A stretch of 64,000 bases of DNA from an uncultured Bartonella sp. (lineage in GTDB: Bacteria; Pseudomonadota; Alphaproteobacteria; Rhizobiales; Rhizobiaceae). Positions 44,658-54,133 of the stretch are shown in pieces. The stretch's first letter is position 1. Each line of letters begins with the position of its first letter. The notes beneath the pieces were generated by a model that was given only the letters and a program-made list of their open reading frames with translations, did not search any database and had not been told where the DNA came from. The position numbers were made by a program, and so were the translations under genes. The DNA lies in assembly GCF_945277285.1 (NCBI RefSeq), contig NZ_CALYPR010000001.1, positions 558,001 through 622,000 on the forward strand, read 5' to 3'.

Positions 44658-47600
44658 CTAACGTTGACTACCCGGAGAAACGAATACAAATCCAACTTGA
44701 CTTATATATTTCTTCTGCTCCCATGCGCCGTCACCGGCAGCCCCCTCCACAACGTTTATACCTTGTAACTGGTACCCGTCTGGAACGTTATAAGAAGTTG
44801 TCTTTGTATTTGTGTAACGATCTTCGGAACCGAGCATTCCAAAACTATAAACAGTATTGTCCTGGAGTGTGAACACTAGCTTAAATAGTCTCTTGCGTTC
44901 AGGATCACCCGCCCAATTTCCCCAAGTTATATCTATCTTCTTAAGGTTCAATAATGGAACAGTAGATGGTTGTCCGCCTGTTCCTCCACTGGATGCTCCT
45001 GAATCAGTACCTAACGCATCAATTATGTCGTGAGAACGAATGTAAATTTGATAGCTTGGAGCTGAAATGACGTAACTTGCCATGGGATTATCAAGAGAAC
45101 CATTACTTTCGCCATATGGCCCGATAGTAATCTTTGGACGAATATATAGATTTGTAGTTAAGTCGTAATCTAGACCTTCATAAGACCCTTTTGCACCAAT
45201 TTTAACGTCGACTGGGTCGTTTCCAACTGTAACGAGCGAGCCGTTTGATTGAATAGGCGCAGCGGTCAAATTCGTTGATGTCCAAGTCGACAGATTTGCC
45301 GGAACTTCAATAGTTGCAGAACTATCGGAAGGAACCGCGATTACTTTATATTGTACACTTACATCGGATATAAAATACCTGTTCTTCGGTTCCAGTTGGA
45401 ACGTCAACGTGACAAAGTTGACTTTGGTCGCATCACTGGAGGCTGTGAATGGTGTGGTTACCCGACCTGTCACGACGATATTGGTAGCTGCGTTTTTTGT
45501 GCTGGTCAATGTGACTGTTGCAACGCCCGATGCATCGGTGGTGGAGGTTGTGGAAGAAAGCATGGCATCATTATCAGGTGCCTTGCTCCAATTTACCGTA
45601 ACACCGGACAAGGCATTGCCAAAGCTATCTTTTACCGTTGCAATATAATCAAAACGATCGGTGCCATTGGCAATCTTGCTGGTGACACTCTTGTCTTTCA
45701 GTTCTACAACGAGTGTAGCTCTGCTTGTATCCGGAACAAAACTGACCTTGGTCGCATCACTAGAAGCCGTGAATGGTGTCGTAATCTTACCTGTCACCAC
45801 TATATCGGCAACGGCTTTGGTAGAGCTTGTCAATGTGACTGTAGCAACGCCCGATGCATCGGTAGTGGAGGTTGTAGAAGAAAGCGCGGCATCATTATCA
45901 GGTGCCTTGCTCCAATTTACCGTAACGCCGGACAAGGCATTGCCAAAGCTATCTTTTACCGTTGCAATATAATCAAAACGATCGGTGCCATTGGCAATCT
46001 TGCTGGTGACACTCTTGTCTTTCAGTTCTACAACGAGTGTAGCTCTGCTTGTATCCGGAACAAAACTGACCTTGGTCGCATCACTAGAAGCCGTGAATGG
46101 TGTCGTAATCTTACCTGTCACCACTATATCGGCAACGGCTTTGGTAGAGCTTGTCAATGTGACTGTAGCAACGCCCGATGCATCGGTAGTGGAGGTTGTA
46201 GAAGAAAGCGCGGCATCATTATCAGGTGCCTTGCTCCAATTTACCGTAACGCCGGACAAGGCATTGCCAAAGCTATCTTTTACCGTTGCAATATAATCAA
46301 AACGATCGGTCCCATTGGCAATCTTGCTGGTGACACTCTTGTCTTTCAGCTCTACAACCAGTGTGGCTTTGCTTGTATCCGGGACAAAGCTGACGAGTTG
46401 AGCATTGACAATATTTGTATCATGAATGACATTAGCGCTGACCTTGATATTGGCAACCGGCTTTTTCGTACTGGTCAGCCGTATGACAGCAACGCCCTGA
46501 CTGTTCGTTTTGCTGGTGACGCCGGATGCATCGCGTGTAATGGCCGAAAGAATGACATCGGTGCCTTTATCCTGCGTCCATTCAACGACCGCTTCCGGAA
46601 CAAGATTGCCCTGCCCGTCACGAACGGTTGCCTGAAAGTCAAAGTAGTTGACACCATCAGCAATCTTCGAAGTTTCGGTGCCAAGCAGAACAAGATCGAC
46701 AACATGTGCCGTTTTTATATCCGGAACAAACTGGACTTTAGCAGATGATATGCTTATTCCTTGAATGGATGGAGTGATAATAAGTGTTTCAGGCGTTGTT
46801 CCTGCTGTAACTGTAATCTCGTAAACTCCCGCTCCCACCCGCCGGAAGGAGGGATCGACTTTTGCAGTATTCTTACCCGTTACATTCAAATTAATATCAT
46901 TGACTGCAACATCATAGGCCTCTCCGGTCGTGGTCTTTAACGACAGTGTCAAAGTTTGCGCGGACACGTTATCGGCAGGCAATATTGTCTCTTTTGGTAG
47001 AAACGTGCTCTTTGTACCATCCATTTGCGGGGCATTGACGGTAACCGTCGTTGACGCCTCGTTCGAGCTGTTGCCTTTTACGTCTTTGGCAATCGCATTA
47101 ACTATATAGCTGTTATTGCCATTCGGTTGATAGGGAGGAAGAACAATTGAATAATCGTTCACACCATTGCCTTGAACGATCTTGCCGCCAGCAGCAATAA
47201 GACTTGCTGCAACCACACTGACATTTGCAACGTCGTATTTGGATTCAACGGAAATACCGAGAGAATATTTCTCGTTATGAAAACCTGTTATCCCGCCAAC
47301 CATATAAAGACGGATAACTTCCTGCTTCTTATATTCAAGAACGATATCGTTATTGCGGTTAACCAGATCATAACGGCTGCCGGCAAGGGTGCGCATATCG
47401 CCAACAGCATCCGGATCAAGCTGTTTGGCAAGTGGCACACCAAAACGATAATTGACCTGAAAGCCCAAACGCGTATCATCCTTGCCACTTGCCCCTTGTC
47501 TATGGTCCACATTGAACGTCAAAAGTGGTATCGGTGTATAATTGGCTCCAAAAGTGACAGCATAGGGGTTCTTCTGGCGGCTGTTCTTGCCAAAAAGCCC

Positions 47601-48614
47601 GACCTCTTCACCATAATATTGCTCGAAGTTGAGCTTCATTCCGAGTTTCGGATAGGAAGGAAGATAACCTTCTGCCCGGATATCCCAGCCATTGGCCGGA
47701 CGCTCGTAATAATCCTCAACATCAGGCGAGGAACGCCAGTCCGATAACCGGTAATAACCATTCATGCTGAGCTTCAGATAATCGCGCCAATATTCAACGC
47801 CAACGCCCATTCGTGAATGCGAACGTGAAATGTCATAATCCCAAAACGCATTGCCACCAATCATATAATCAGGCGTAAAATAACGATAGCCAACACCCAA
47901 ATTGCTTTGGGTGCGATCATCCGTGCGATGAATGGATGTTTGGGTAAAAGCAAGTGTGTTACCCTTGTCATAAATTGGCAACAGCATTTCGAATTGCGAG
48001 TTCTTCAGCGAGAAGCCGTCATCAACATTCAGTTGGATACGTGCTGTGCCAAACTGGTTGAACCACCGGTTGATAGCACCATTGGCCTTGCCGGAGAAGT
48101 ATCCGGTTGCCATGGACTGAAGCTCGCTAGTATGGCCGCCATCGGATAGAAAATTGCCTGCCTGTGAGGCAAGCGATGTAATCGCACCATTCTGCGAAGC
48201 ATCCCCCTCTAGATAGCGCGCCATATCATCGGATACAGGTGCCACAGGCACATAAATCGTATCGCCTTCTGTAACCTGATCAAAACCGTTCTTGAAGAAA
48301 TGATCCTGATTGAGCCGACGCAATCCTTCGACAGTCAGATTATAGCGTTTGGCAACATTATCAAGCGTATCACCGGTAACCAGAACATATCCCCGGGTCA
48401 TTACCGGAGTTGAATAACTATTAAGAGATGCATTCTTACCATACCACTCCTGTCCCGACAGATTGTTATCAGCCGCGTAACGTTCACCATAGGCATTTCG
48501 TTGAGCTGCCTGAGCCGGCAAGGCTAACGCCAGAAAAGACCAGCATAGATAGAAGACAAATACCAACCATGGCACAGTCTTTGATGCAACAGTGCGCAAA
48601 AAGTTAATTCGCAT
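44658..48614 (-). CDS. Inverse autotransporter adhesin (intimin/invasin family), 1318 aa
   Basis: Predicted surface adhesin. There is a signal peptide with cleavage near ALPAQA (about 36), and a LysM-like peptidoglycan-binding domain at about 75-124 (GYVLVTGDTLDNVAKRYNL). An intimin-type beta-barrel at about 165-410 (NVDDGFSLKNSQFEMLLPIY) includes GGNAFWDYDISRSHSRMGVG. Ig-like domains follow from about 430; one Big-1-like domain at about 635-742 is succeeded by three nearly identical 108-residue Big-1 repeats (about 746-1069), each opening DTS-K/R-ATLVVELKDKS. Residues about 1070-1318 form a different tip region ending GDGAWEQKKYISQVGFVF, possibly lectin-like (inference). The N-terminal barrel anchors the protein and the C-terminal passenger is exposed. 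The gene is a single transcription unit within 692-bp direct repeats. Confidence 0.95.
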   Translation of the reverse strand: MRINFLRTVASKTVPWLVFVFYLCWSFLALALPAQAAQRNAYGERYAADNNLSGQEWYGKNASLNSYSTPVMTRGYVLVTGDTLDNVAKRYNLTVEGLRRLNQDHFFKNGFDQVTEGDTIYVPVAPVSDDMARYLEGDASQNGAITSLASQAGNFLSDGGHTSELQSMATGYFSGKANGAINRWFNQFGTARIQLNVDDGFSLKNSQFEMLLPIYDKGNTLAFTQTSIHRTDDRTQSNLGVGYRYFTPDYMIGGNAFWDYDISRSHSRMGVGVEYWRDYLKLSMNGYYRLSDWRSSPDVEDYYERPANGWDIRAEGYLPSYPKLGMKLNFEQYYGEEVGLFGKNSRQKNPYAVTFGANYTPIPLLTFNVDHRQGASGKDDTRLGFQVNYRFGVPLAKQLDPDAVGDMRTLAGSRYDLVNRNNDIVLEYKKQEVIRLYMVGGITGFHNEKYSLGISVESKYDVANVSVVAASLIAAGGKIVQGNGVNDYSIVLPPYQPNGNNSYIVNAIAKDVKGNSSNEASTTVTVNAPQMDGTKSTFLPKETILPADNVSAQTLTLSLKTTTGEAYDVAVNDINLNVTGKNTAKVDPSFRRVGAGVYEITVTAGTTPETLIITPSIQGISISSAKVQFVPDIKTAHVVDLVLLGTETSKIADGVNYFDFQATVRDGQGNLVPEAVVEWTQDKGTDVILSAITRDASGVTSKTNSQGVAVIRLTSTKKPVANIKVSANVIHDTNIVNAQLVSFVPDTSKATLVVELKDKSVTSKIANGTDRFDYIATVKDSFGNALSGVTVNWSKAPDNDAALSSTTSTTDASGVATVTLTSSTKAVADIVVTGKITTPFTASSDATKVSFVPDTSRATLVVELKDKSVTSKIANGTDRFDYIATVKDSFGNALSGVTVNWSKAPDNDAALSSTTSTTDASGVATVTLTSSTKAVADIVVTGKITTPFTASSDATKVSFVPDTSRATLVVELKDKSVTSKIANGTDRFDYIATVKDSFGNALSGVTVNWSKAPDNDAMLSSTTSTTDASGVATVTLTSTKNAATNIVVTGRVTTPFTASSDATKVNFVTLTFQLEPKNRYFISDVSVQYKVIAVPSDSSATIEVPANLSTWTSTNLTAAPIQSNGSLVTVGNDPVDVKIGAKGSYEGLDYDLTTNLYIRPKITIGPYGESNGSLDNPMASYVISAPSYQIYIRSHDIIDALGTDSGASSGGTGGQPSTVPLLNLKKIDITWGNWAGDPERKRLFKLVFTLQDNTVYSFGMLGSEDRYTNTKTTSYNVPDGYQLQGINVVEGAAGDGAWEQKKYISQVGFVFVSPGSQR
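45408..46379 (-). repeat. Three tandem 324-bp Big-1-coding repeats
   Basis: Units at 46379-46056, 46055-45732 and 45731-45408, each exactly 324 bp, encode consecutive Big-1 domains of the adhesin. Units 1 and 2 are almost identical at DNA level over most of their length; unit 3 diverges toward its 3' end (around 45408-45560). The exact period and near identity keep the frame, so gain or loss of units would be in-frame. Confidence 0.93.
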
Positions 48615-49385
48615 AGCCGTGAAATACCCCTACTTCTGTCTGGATAAGTCACAACGGTTTTTGTTTTGAGAAAGGAGGAGTATTTTAAAAAATTTAGACA
48701 TGTTCAGCCCTGCTTCGCTTGTCCCGCAATTTTTAGAAGATACCGCCTATGCTGTTCTCTATTGCACCGGATGGGGAACAATAAGCCTTGCATCGCATAG
48801 TAGCAGTAAATGGGTGCATGATTTTAATATCGTGCAGACCTGACCCCCTTTGCGATTCTTTGCCACATAACTAATTTGATTTCAATAGAAAATTATGGTA
48901 TTCGTAGAATTTATTAGACATTCTTTGATCACAGAAAAACTATTTATTGTTTATAATTATGTAAAAATAAAAAATCTGATATACTATAAAAATTTTATTA
49001 CTTTATTATGTTAAATATGACATGGAAAAATTTTTTTAATGTTATTTCGTTTTTATTTGCTATTATTTTTATATAATTTACAAAAATAAACTATCAAGTA
49101 AAAATATAATACTTACATATTGTTCTTTGTTTCCATCGCTCATGATTTTTCGTTTCGCAGGAAGTTGTTTGCTTTAATTCTCGCAATGTTATCACGAGAA
49201 TGATGTAGCACATTAAACAAAACTGACAGTGGACCGAAGTATTGGTGTGACTGCTGCCATACATAAAACTTTATTGATCTTTCATACAGACAAGCCGGAT
49301 AAGCCTATTGGCAGTATTACTGCGTCTCTTGCCGAGCATAGACAAAACAGCACCCTTTAAAGGGCAATGCAACTGATCTTTATGT
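48615..49385. other. Upstream region of the adhesin gene, very AT-rich, no gene seen
   Basis: This 771-base stretch lies between the adhesin start and the right repeat. 48890-49120 is extremely A/T-rich. A 47-codon plus-strand frame starting at 48700 has a GGAGG, but 21 bases away, so it is not accepted. The stretch presumably contains the adhesin promoter on the minus strand; no confident -35/-10 pair was assigned. AGGGG lies 12 bases before the adhesin ATG. Confidence 0.45.
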
Positions 49386-50077
49386 GCCCCCACACGACCG
49401 TTAACCTTTTGAAGATTATATGCTTTTTAAAAAACCGGTAAGATAGTTATTGCTTGTGTAATCACTTTTCCAAAAAGAAAATTTGCGATCCTTCTTGACC
49501 GTTTTATAAGTGACGTAGCAGCCCTTTTTTAAGTACAATCCACAGAGTTGAACGCTCATACAATCAATCGTTTTTCCCATGGTTTTAAGAAATTCCATCT
49601 ACGTTCCCAATTAATTCCAACAGTCGATAGTGTTACAGTGGATAAAAGGCGGTTTAGTCTATGCCGTATCGAAGACACCCGCGGGCGCCCCGCTTATAGA
49701 AAGACAACCATCTTCGAAATTTTTGAAAGGAAATAGACAGTTTTACACACACGTTGTTTGAGGCTGTTCAAAATTGGCATTACGAGCCATTTGTACACAC
49801 CTTGCAGGCTACTTCTATTATAAACTCTCCTGCATGGCAGCGTTTAATGGATTGGTTCAATTTGGATATGCACTTTGCCGTGGTTACCAATCCGCCGATA
49901 AATCAGCCCCAAGACGCATTCATCTTAATGGCCTTGGGGCATCTAAAGATGGTCGAAGGTCAGACTTGCCAAATTCAAATGCATTTCTGACCATATCGTC
50001 ATTTGCCTCTCAAAGAATATGAATGGCGATATCCCCCCAGACCAATCAATCTTTGCTAAAAAGTTCCTTACTTTTTA
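49386..50077. repeat. 692-bp direct repeat, right copy
   Basis: Second copy of 43938-44629, in the same orientation, 5,448 bases further on. Its right end contains the last codons and stop of the DUF2093 gene (50068-50077), so this copy adjoins the native lpxK-mutL neighbourhood on that side, while the left copy adjoins lpxK. Recombination between the copies would remove a 5,448-bp circle carrying the adhesin gene and restore lpxK-repeat-DUF2093. Confidence 0.97.
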
Positions 50078-50310
50078 AGTGTTGTTCCCAAAAGTTTGCG
50101 TAGATGCGGGTCACATTCAAGTTCACGACGATAGGAAATTTCACAACTTGCATAAGCTTCCTGACGTGGTGCACTCCAATATCTTAATTCATCTAGCGGA
50201 ATTTTTTCGCCAGTAATCGCACATAAAACATAAGTTCCATGTGTTAAAACTTCATAATCGCCACTCAAATAATGGAGTTGAGCTTCACGTTCACCACCGG
50301 GAAACATCAT
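50068..50310 (-). CDS. DUF2093 family protein, 80 aa
   Basis: A small protein of unknown function with the family features: the N-terminal MFPGGEREAQLHYLSGDYEVLTHG, shown here in part as HYLSGDYEVLTHGTYVLCAI, the ITGEKIPLDELRYWS motif, and the RQEAYASCE segment. GAAAGG is about nine bases before the ATG. In relatives it lies between lpxK and mutL. Its stop codon lies within the right end of the 692-bp repeat. Confidence 0.88.
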   Translation of the reverse strand: MMFPGGEREAQLHYLSGDYEVLTHGTYVLCAITGEKIPLDELRYWSAPRQEAYASCEISYRRELECDPHLRKLLGTTLKK

Positions 50311-50602
50311 TCGTCTAAACCTTTCGAAGTCCTGTTAAAAAAAATTATAAAACGTTAAACTGGACTATAAAAGCCCTTATCAATCACAATGTAACTGATT
50401 GTCAACAATACCGTCTTATGGCTGCAAAAATCAAAACCTGCCAACGCATCAACTTGTAAAAATCAAACAACAAAAGATTTGAAACAAATACACGATTTGC
50501 GAGGCAGAAGAAATTATCACCCGTCTGAAAGGTCAATTTTAAAACTTTATAGGAACAAAAGTCTTTTTGAAAAGACGCTCTTTGATGGTTGGGTGACGAA
50601 AA

Positions 50603-52462
50603 TTAACGTCGTCCGAACAACCTTTCGATATCGGCAAGTTTCAGTTCAACGTAAGTCGGGCGCCCATGGTTACAGGTTCCAGAACCCGGCGTCGCTTCCA
50701 TCTCGCGCAACAGCGCATTCATTTCTTCAGCCCGCAACAAGCGGCCAGAACGTACCGAACCGTGACAGGCCATTGTCGCGGCAACATAATCGAGCATGGC
50801 TTTTAGCCCGTCTGCAGTATCATAATCGGCGGCTTCATCGGCCAGATCGGCAATCAATCCTTTAATATCGACTTCACCAAGCATAGATGGCGTTTCGCGC
50901 ACAGCAATTGCACCGGGGCCGAAAGGTTCAATTTTCAAACCAAATTTCTGCAGTGTCTCTGCATGTGTCAAAAGCCGTGTCGCATCTTCTTCCGGCAATT
51001 CGACAATTTCAGGAATAAGCAATATTTGTGAAGCAAGCGGCTTGGAATAAAGCGCCTGTTTCAAGGCTTCATAGACAAGCCGTTCATGGGCTGCATGCTG
51101 GTCAACAATGACGAGACTATCTTCCGTCTGGGCGATAATATAATTTTTATGTATTTGCGCCCGTGCCGCACCCAAGGGAAAACGTTGTTCCTCAACACTT
51201 GGTGGTTCCATAGCCGGACGGTTGTCCGTTGTCGGCCGATCGAGGTCGCCCAACACATTGCCATAATCCTCACTCAAGCCAGAAGGCGGTGTATTATAAA
51301 GCGGCTGGTTGACCAACGAGGCTTGCGGTGGCACCGGAGCTTTTGAAAATGAATGATAAGAAAATGGCGTGCGATAGGGTGGGCGTGCCGCAAAAGATGG
51401 CTGTTGTGCAACGCCATCAGGGCGAAAACTTTTGAGCATAGCGTCAGCCCCCGTAGTTGCGGGATGAATACCGGCATGGCTCAAAGCCTCACGAATTCCT
51501 CCGACAATAAGGCCGCGCACAAGACCCTGATCGCGAAACCGCACATCGGCCTTTGCCGGATGCACATTCACATCAACATCCTCCGAAGGAAGATTGATAA
51601 AAAGCACGCAAACCGGATAACGGTCACGCTTGATTGCATCGGCATAAGCACCGCGAATGGCCCCCAATATCAATTTATCGCGCACGGGACGTCCATTGAC
51701 ATAAGCAAACTGGTGCAGGCTGTTGCCACGATTAAACGATGGTATACCGGCAAAACCGGTCAATTCCACCCCTTCCCGTACAGCATCAAGAGCAATACTG
51801 TTGGGGGCAAAATCCTTACCCATGATTTGGGTTATGCGTTGTAACTGGGCTTTTTCACCTTCACCGGATGCCGGAAAATCCAGCATTGAACGGTCGGTAC
51901 CGGAAATTGAAAAGCGTATATTGGGAAAAGCAATAGCGATCCGTTTAACAATATCGGTGATAGCATTTGTCTCGGCGCGGTCGGTTTTCATAAATTTAAG
52001 TCGCGCCGGTGTAACATAGAAAAGGTCGCGCACTTCAACAATAGTCCCCATATTACCCGATGCCGGTCGCGGCCCTTCAACATGACCGGCATTGACAATA
52101 ATTTCAGCTGCGTGATCTGATGATGAACAACGCGAGACCACCTTTAATTTGGAAACCGAGCCAATAGAAGGCAAAGCCTCGCCGCGAAAGCCTAACGAAT
52201 GGATATCGTGAACATTATCATCCAATTTGGAGGTGCAGTGGCGTGATATGGCCAACTCAAGTTCGTCTTCGGAAATGCCGCAGCCATTATCAACAACGCG
52301 GATCAGACTTTTGCCGCCACCAGCGGTCACAATCTCTATGCGTGTTGCCCCCGCATCAATGGCATTTTCAACAAGCTCTTTCACCACACTTGCCGGACGT
52401 TCAATAACTTCGCCCGCGGCAATCTGGTTTATAACGGTTTCGCTCAGATGATGTATTGTCAT
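50603..52462 (-). CDS. mutL: DNA mismatch repair protein MutL
   Basis: GHKL ATPase that couples MutS mismatch recognition to strand incision, 619 residues. The N-terminal ATPase motifs are intact: [19 protein letters not shown] and [10 protein letters not shown] linker rich in Pro (about 330-420) follows. The C-terminal domain keeps the endonuclease motif [12 protein letters not shown] near 450 and the late [10 protein letters not shown] and CNHGRPT motifs, so it is the nicking type of MutL found in bacteria lacking MutH. Confidence 0.97.
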   Translation of the reverse strand: MTIHHLSETVINQIAAGEVIERPASVVKELVENAIDAGATRIEIVTAGGGKSLIRVVDNGCGISEDELELAISRHCTSKLDDNVHDIHSLGFRGEALPSIGSVSKLKVVSRCSSSDHAAEIIVNAGHVEGPRPASGNMGTIVEVRDLFYVTPARLKFMKTDRAETNAITDIVKRIAIAFPNIRFSISGTDRSMLDFPASGEGEKAQLQRITQIMGKDFAPNSIALDAVREGVELTGFAGIPSFNRGNSLHQFAYVNGRPVRDKLILGAIRGAYADAIKRDRYPVCVLFINLPSEDVDVNVHPAKADVRFRDQGLVRGLIVGGIREALSHAGIHPATTGADAMLKSFRPDGVAQQPSFAARPPYRTPFSYHSFSKAPVPPQASLVNQPLYNTPPSGLSEDYGNVLGDLDRPTTDNRPAMEPPSVEEQRFPLGAARAQIHKNYIIAQTEDSLVIVDQHAAHERLVYEALKQALYSKPLASQILLIPEIVELPEEDATRLLTHAETLQKFGLKIEPFGPGAIAVRETPSMLGEVDIKGLIADLADEAADYDTADGLKAMLDYVAATMACHGSVRSGRLLRAEEMNALLREMEATPGSGTCNHGRPTYVELKLADIERLFGRR

Positions 52463-52647
52463 GGATGAGTTATAGCCGATTCATAACTTCACGTATAGGT
52501 GAAGTTGATCTTTTGAAATTCTTGAGGAACATAAAAACTCTGCAAGATCATACAGAATTTAGAACGGAAGAAGCGCAAACTCTTTTAAAAAAAGTTTATG
52601 CTTCTTCATCATTTCATTCTTCATTTAAACGCCGAAATCTTACAGTC

Positions 52648-53841
52648 TCAAAGTGTGGCGTTCAACGCATTTTCTACGTCTTCCAAAAGATCGTCGACGT
52701 CTTCAAGACCAACAGAAAAGCGCAATAAACCATCGCTTATACCCAGTTCTGCACGTGCTTCCGGCCCGATGCTCTGGTGGGTTGTCGTAGCCGGATGCGT
52801 CATGATCGAACGTGTATCACCGAGATTATTGGAAATGAGCGGAATTGTCAGATGGTTACAAAACGAAAAGGCTGCCTTTTTGCCACCTTTTAGTTCAAAT
52901 GCAATCATTGTCGAACCACCGGTCATCTGTTTTTTGATAATGTCGGCTTGCGGATGGTCGGCACGACCGGGGTAAACGCATTTTGCTACTGCCTTATGCC
53001 CGCTGATAAAATTGGCAAGCTGGACTGCAGATTTTGTCATGGTATCGACTCGAAGGGGAAGTGTTTCAAGGCTTTTCAGCATAAGCCAGGCAACATAGGG
53101 GCTCATTCCCGGACCGGTATGACGGAAGAAATCCTGCAAATTTTCTTTCATCCATTCCTCACTCGACAGAATCATACCGCCAAGGCAACGCCCGTGACCA
53201 TCAATATGTTTGGTCGTCGAATAGACAACGACATCACCACCAAGTTGCAACGGTTTTTGATAAAGCGGGGTAGCAAACACATTGTCGACAATCACCGTTG
53301 CACCGACCTTATGGGCAAGCTCTGAAACCGCTTTGATATCGACAATTTCCAAGGTTGGATTGGCTGGTGTTTCAAAGAAAATTCCGCGTGTATTGGGTCG
53401 GATTGCCTTTTCCCAATTTTCTATTTTGCGCCCGTCAATAATAGAAACTTCAACACCATAACGCGGCAGAACCTTTTCGATGATATAGCGGCAGGAACCA
53501 AACATGGAACGCGCGGCAACAAAATGGTCACCAGCTTTGACAAAGCACAAAATAGCCGTTGACACTGCTGCCATTCCAGAAGCGAGAGCACGCGCACTTT
53601 CCGCTCCTTCCAGCGCACACATACGTTTTTCAAACATATCCGTTGTCGGATTTGCATAACGCGAATAGACGAAACCGGGATCTTTCCCGTCAAAACGGTC
53701 TTCTGCGGCTTCAGCACTCGGATAGGTAAAACCTTGTGTTAAATAGATTGCTTCACAGACTTCGCCATAAGGAGAACGTTGTGCCCCTGCATGAACCATT
53801 TCTGTTGCGGTGCGGTATTTACGATGCGGATTAAGTGTCAT
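52648..53841 (-). CDS. metZ: O-succinylhomoserine sulfhydrylase MetZ
   Basis: PLP enzyme making homocysteine from O-succinylhomoserine and sulfide, in direct sulfhydrylation for methionine synthesis. It has 397 residues. The PLP lysine is in YSTTKHIDGHGR near 210, with YSRYANPTTDMFE, ALASGMAAV and the C-terminal SIGPEARAELGISDGLLRFSVGLED block, given here in part. The sequence is closer to MetZ than to cystathionine gamma-synthase or lyase. AGGTGA precedes the ATG. Its leader carries a SAM-II riboswitch and a terminator, which fixes its methionine-pathway role. Confidence 0.94.
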   Translation of the reverse strand: MTLNPHRKYRTATEMVHAGAQRSPYGEVCEAIYLTQGFTYPSAEAAEDRFDGKDPGFVYSRYANPTTDMFEKRMCALEGAESARALASGMAAVSTAILCFVKAGDHFVAARSMFGSCRYIIEKVLPRYGVEVSIIDGRKIENWEKAIRPNTRGIFFETPANPTLEIVDIKAVSELAHKVGATVIVDNVFATPLYQKPLQLGGDVVVYSTTKHIDGHGRCLGGMILSSEEWMKENLQDFFRHTGPGMSPYVAWLMLKSLETLPLRVDTMTKSAVQLANFISGHKAVAKCVYPGRADHPQADIIKKQMTGGSTMIAFELKGGKKAAFSFCNHLTIPLISNNLGDTRSIMTHPATTTHQSIGPEARAELGISDGLLRFSVGLEDVDDLLEDVENALNATL

Positions 53842-53859
53842 AAGTCACCTGCTTTCATC

Positions 53860-53885
53860 AAAAAACCTTTGCCGTAATGGTAAAG
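53860..53885 (-). terminator. Attenuator-type terminator between SAM-II aptamer and metZ
   Basis: On the minus strand, CTTTACC / GGCAAAG (one A-C mismatch) with an ATTAC loop is followed by G and six Ts, 19 bases before the metZ ATG and after the aptamer. It fits transcription attenuation when SAM is bound, though a translational mechanism cannot be excluded. Confidence 0.6.
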
Positions 53886-53920
53886 ATCAAAAACAAGATG
53901 CCAAAAGTCCGCTTGAATCT

Positions 53921-54047
53921 ACGGCCTTTTAGCATTTCAACAAGGCTTGATGGAATTGCGGCTCATGACTTTACCTTATCATCCAAACGCGCTTATATTC
54001 CATAAGTCTCAACGTGGCTGCAAGCCGGCCGGCCAAATCACCACGGG
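53921..54047 (-). promoter_or_regulatory. SAM-II riboswitch (metA motif) controlling metZ
   Basis: On the minus strand the P1 stem CGTGG / CCACG (54041-54045 with 54013-54017) encloses the diagnostic loop TGATTTGGCCGG and CTTGCAGC. The 3' pseudoknot strand TGCTAAAAGGCCGT lies at 53921-53934 and can pair with the GGCC of the loop. The linker between the two is unusually long, about 78 bases, and contains a perfect 7-bp stem (ATGGAAT / ATTCCAT) that would bring the two parts together. SAM-II is known upstream of metZ/metA in alphaproteobacteria and represses in high SAM. Confidence 0.9.
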
Positions 54048-54133
54048 ATAAATCTTCCATATTCTCTTCAATAGCTTGCGTCAATCCATGAACAGTTTAA
54101 AGAGATAACGGGAAATAACAAAAGGTATTCATC

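Noticed and set aside
45351-46748. 465-codon plus-strand frame with internal repeats
   Set aside because: It is the antisense of the Big-1-coding part of the adhesin. Its cysteine-rich repeats simply mirror the 324-bp repeats, and the minus-strand frame has the signal peptide, barrel and family motifs.
48700-48843. 47-codon plus-strand frame upstream of the adhesin
   Set aside because: The nearby GGAGG is 21 bases from the ATG, too far to act, and no other coding evidence exists.
43938-50077. Composite transposon interpretation of the repeat-flanked island
   Set aside because: The 692-bp repeats have no transposase gene, no terminal inverted repeats and no visible target-site duplication. 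Homologous recombination or duplication explains them more simply.
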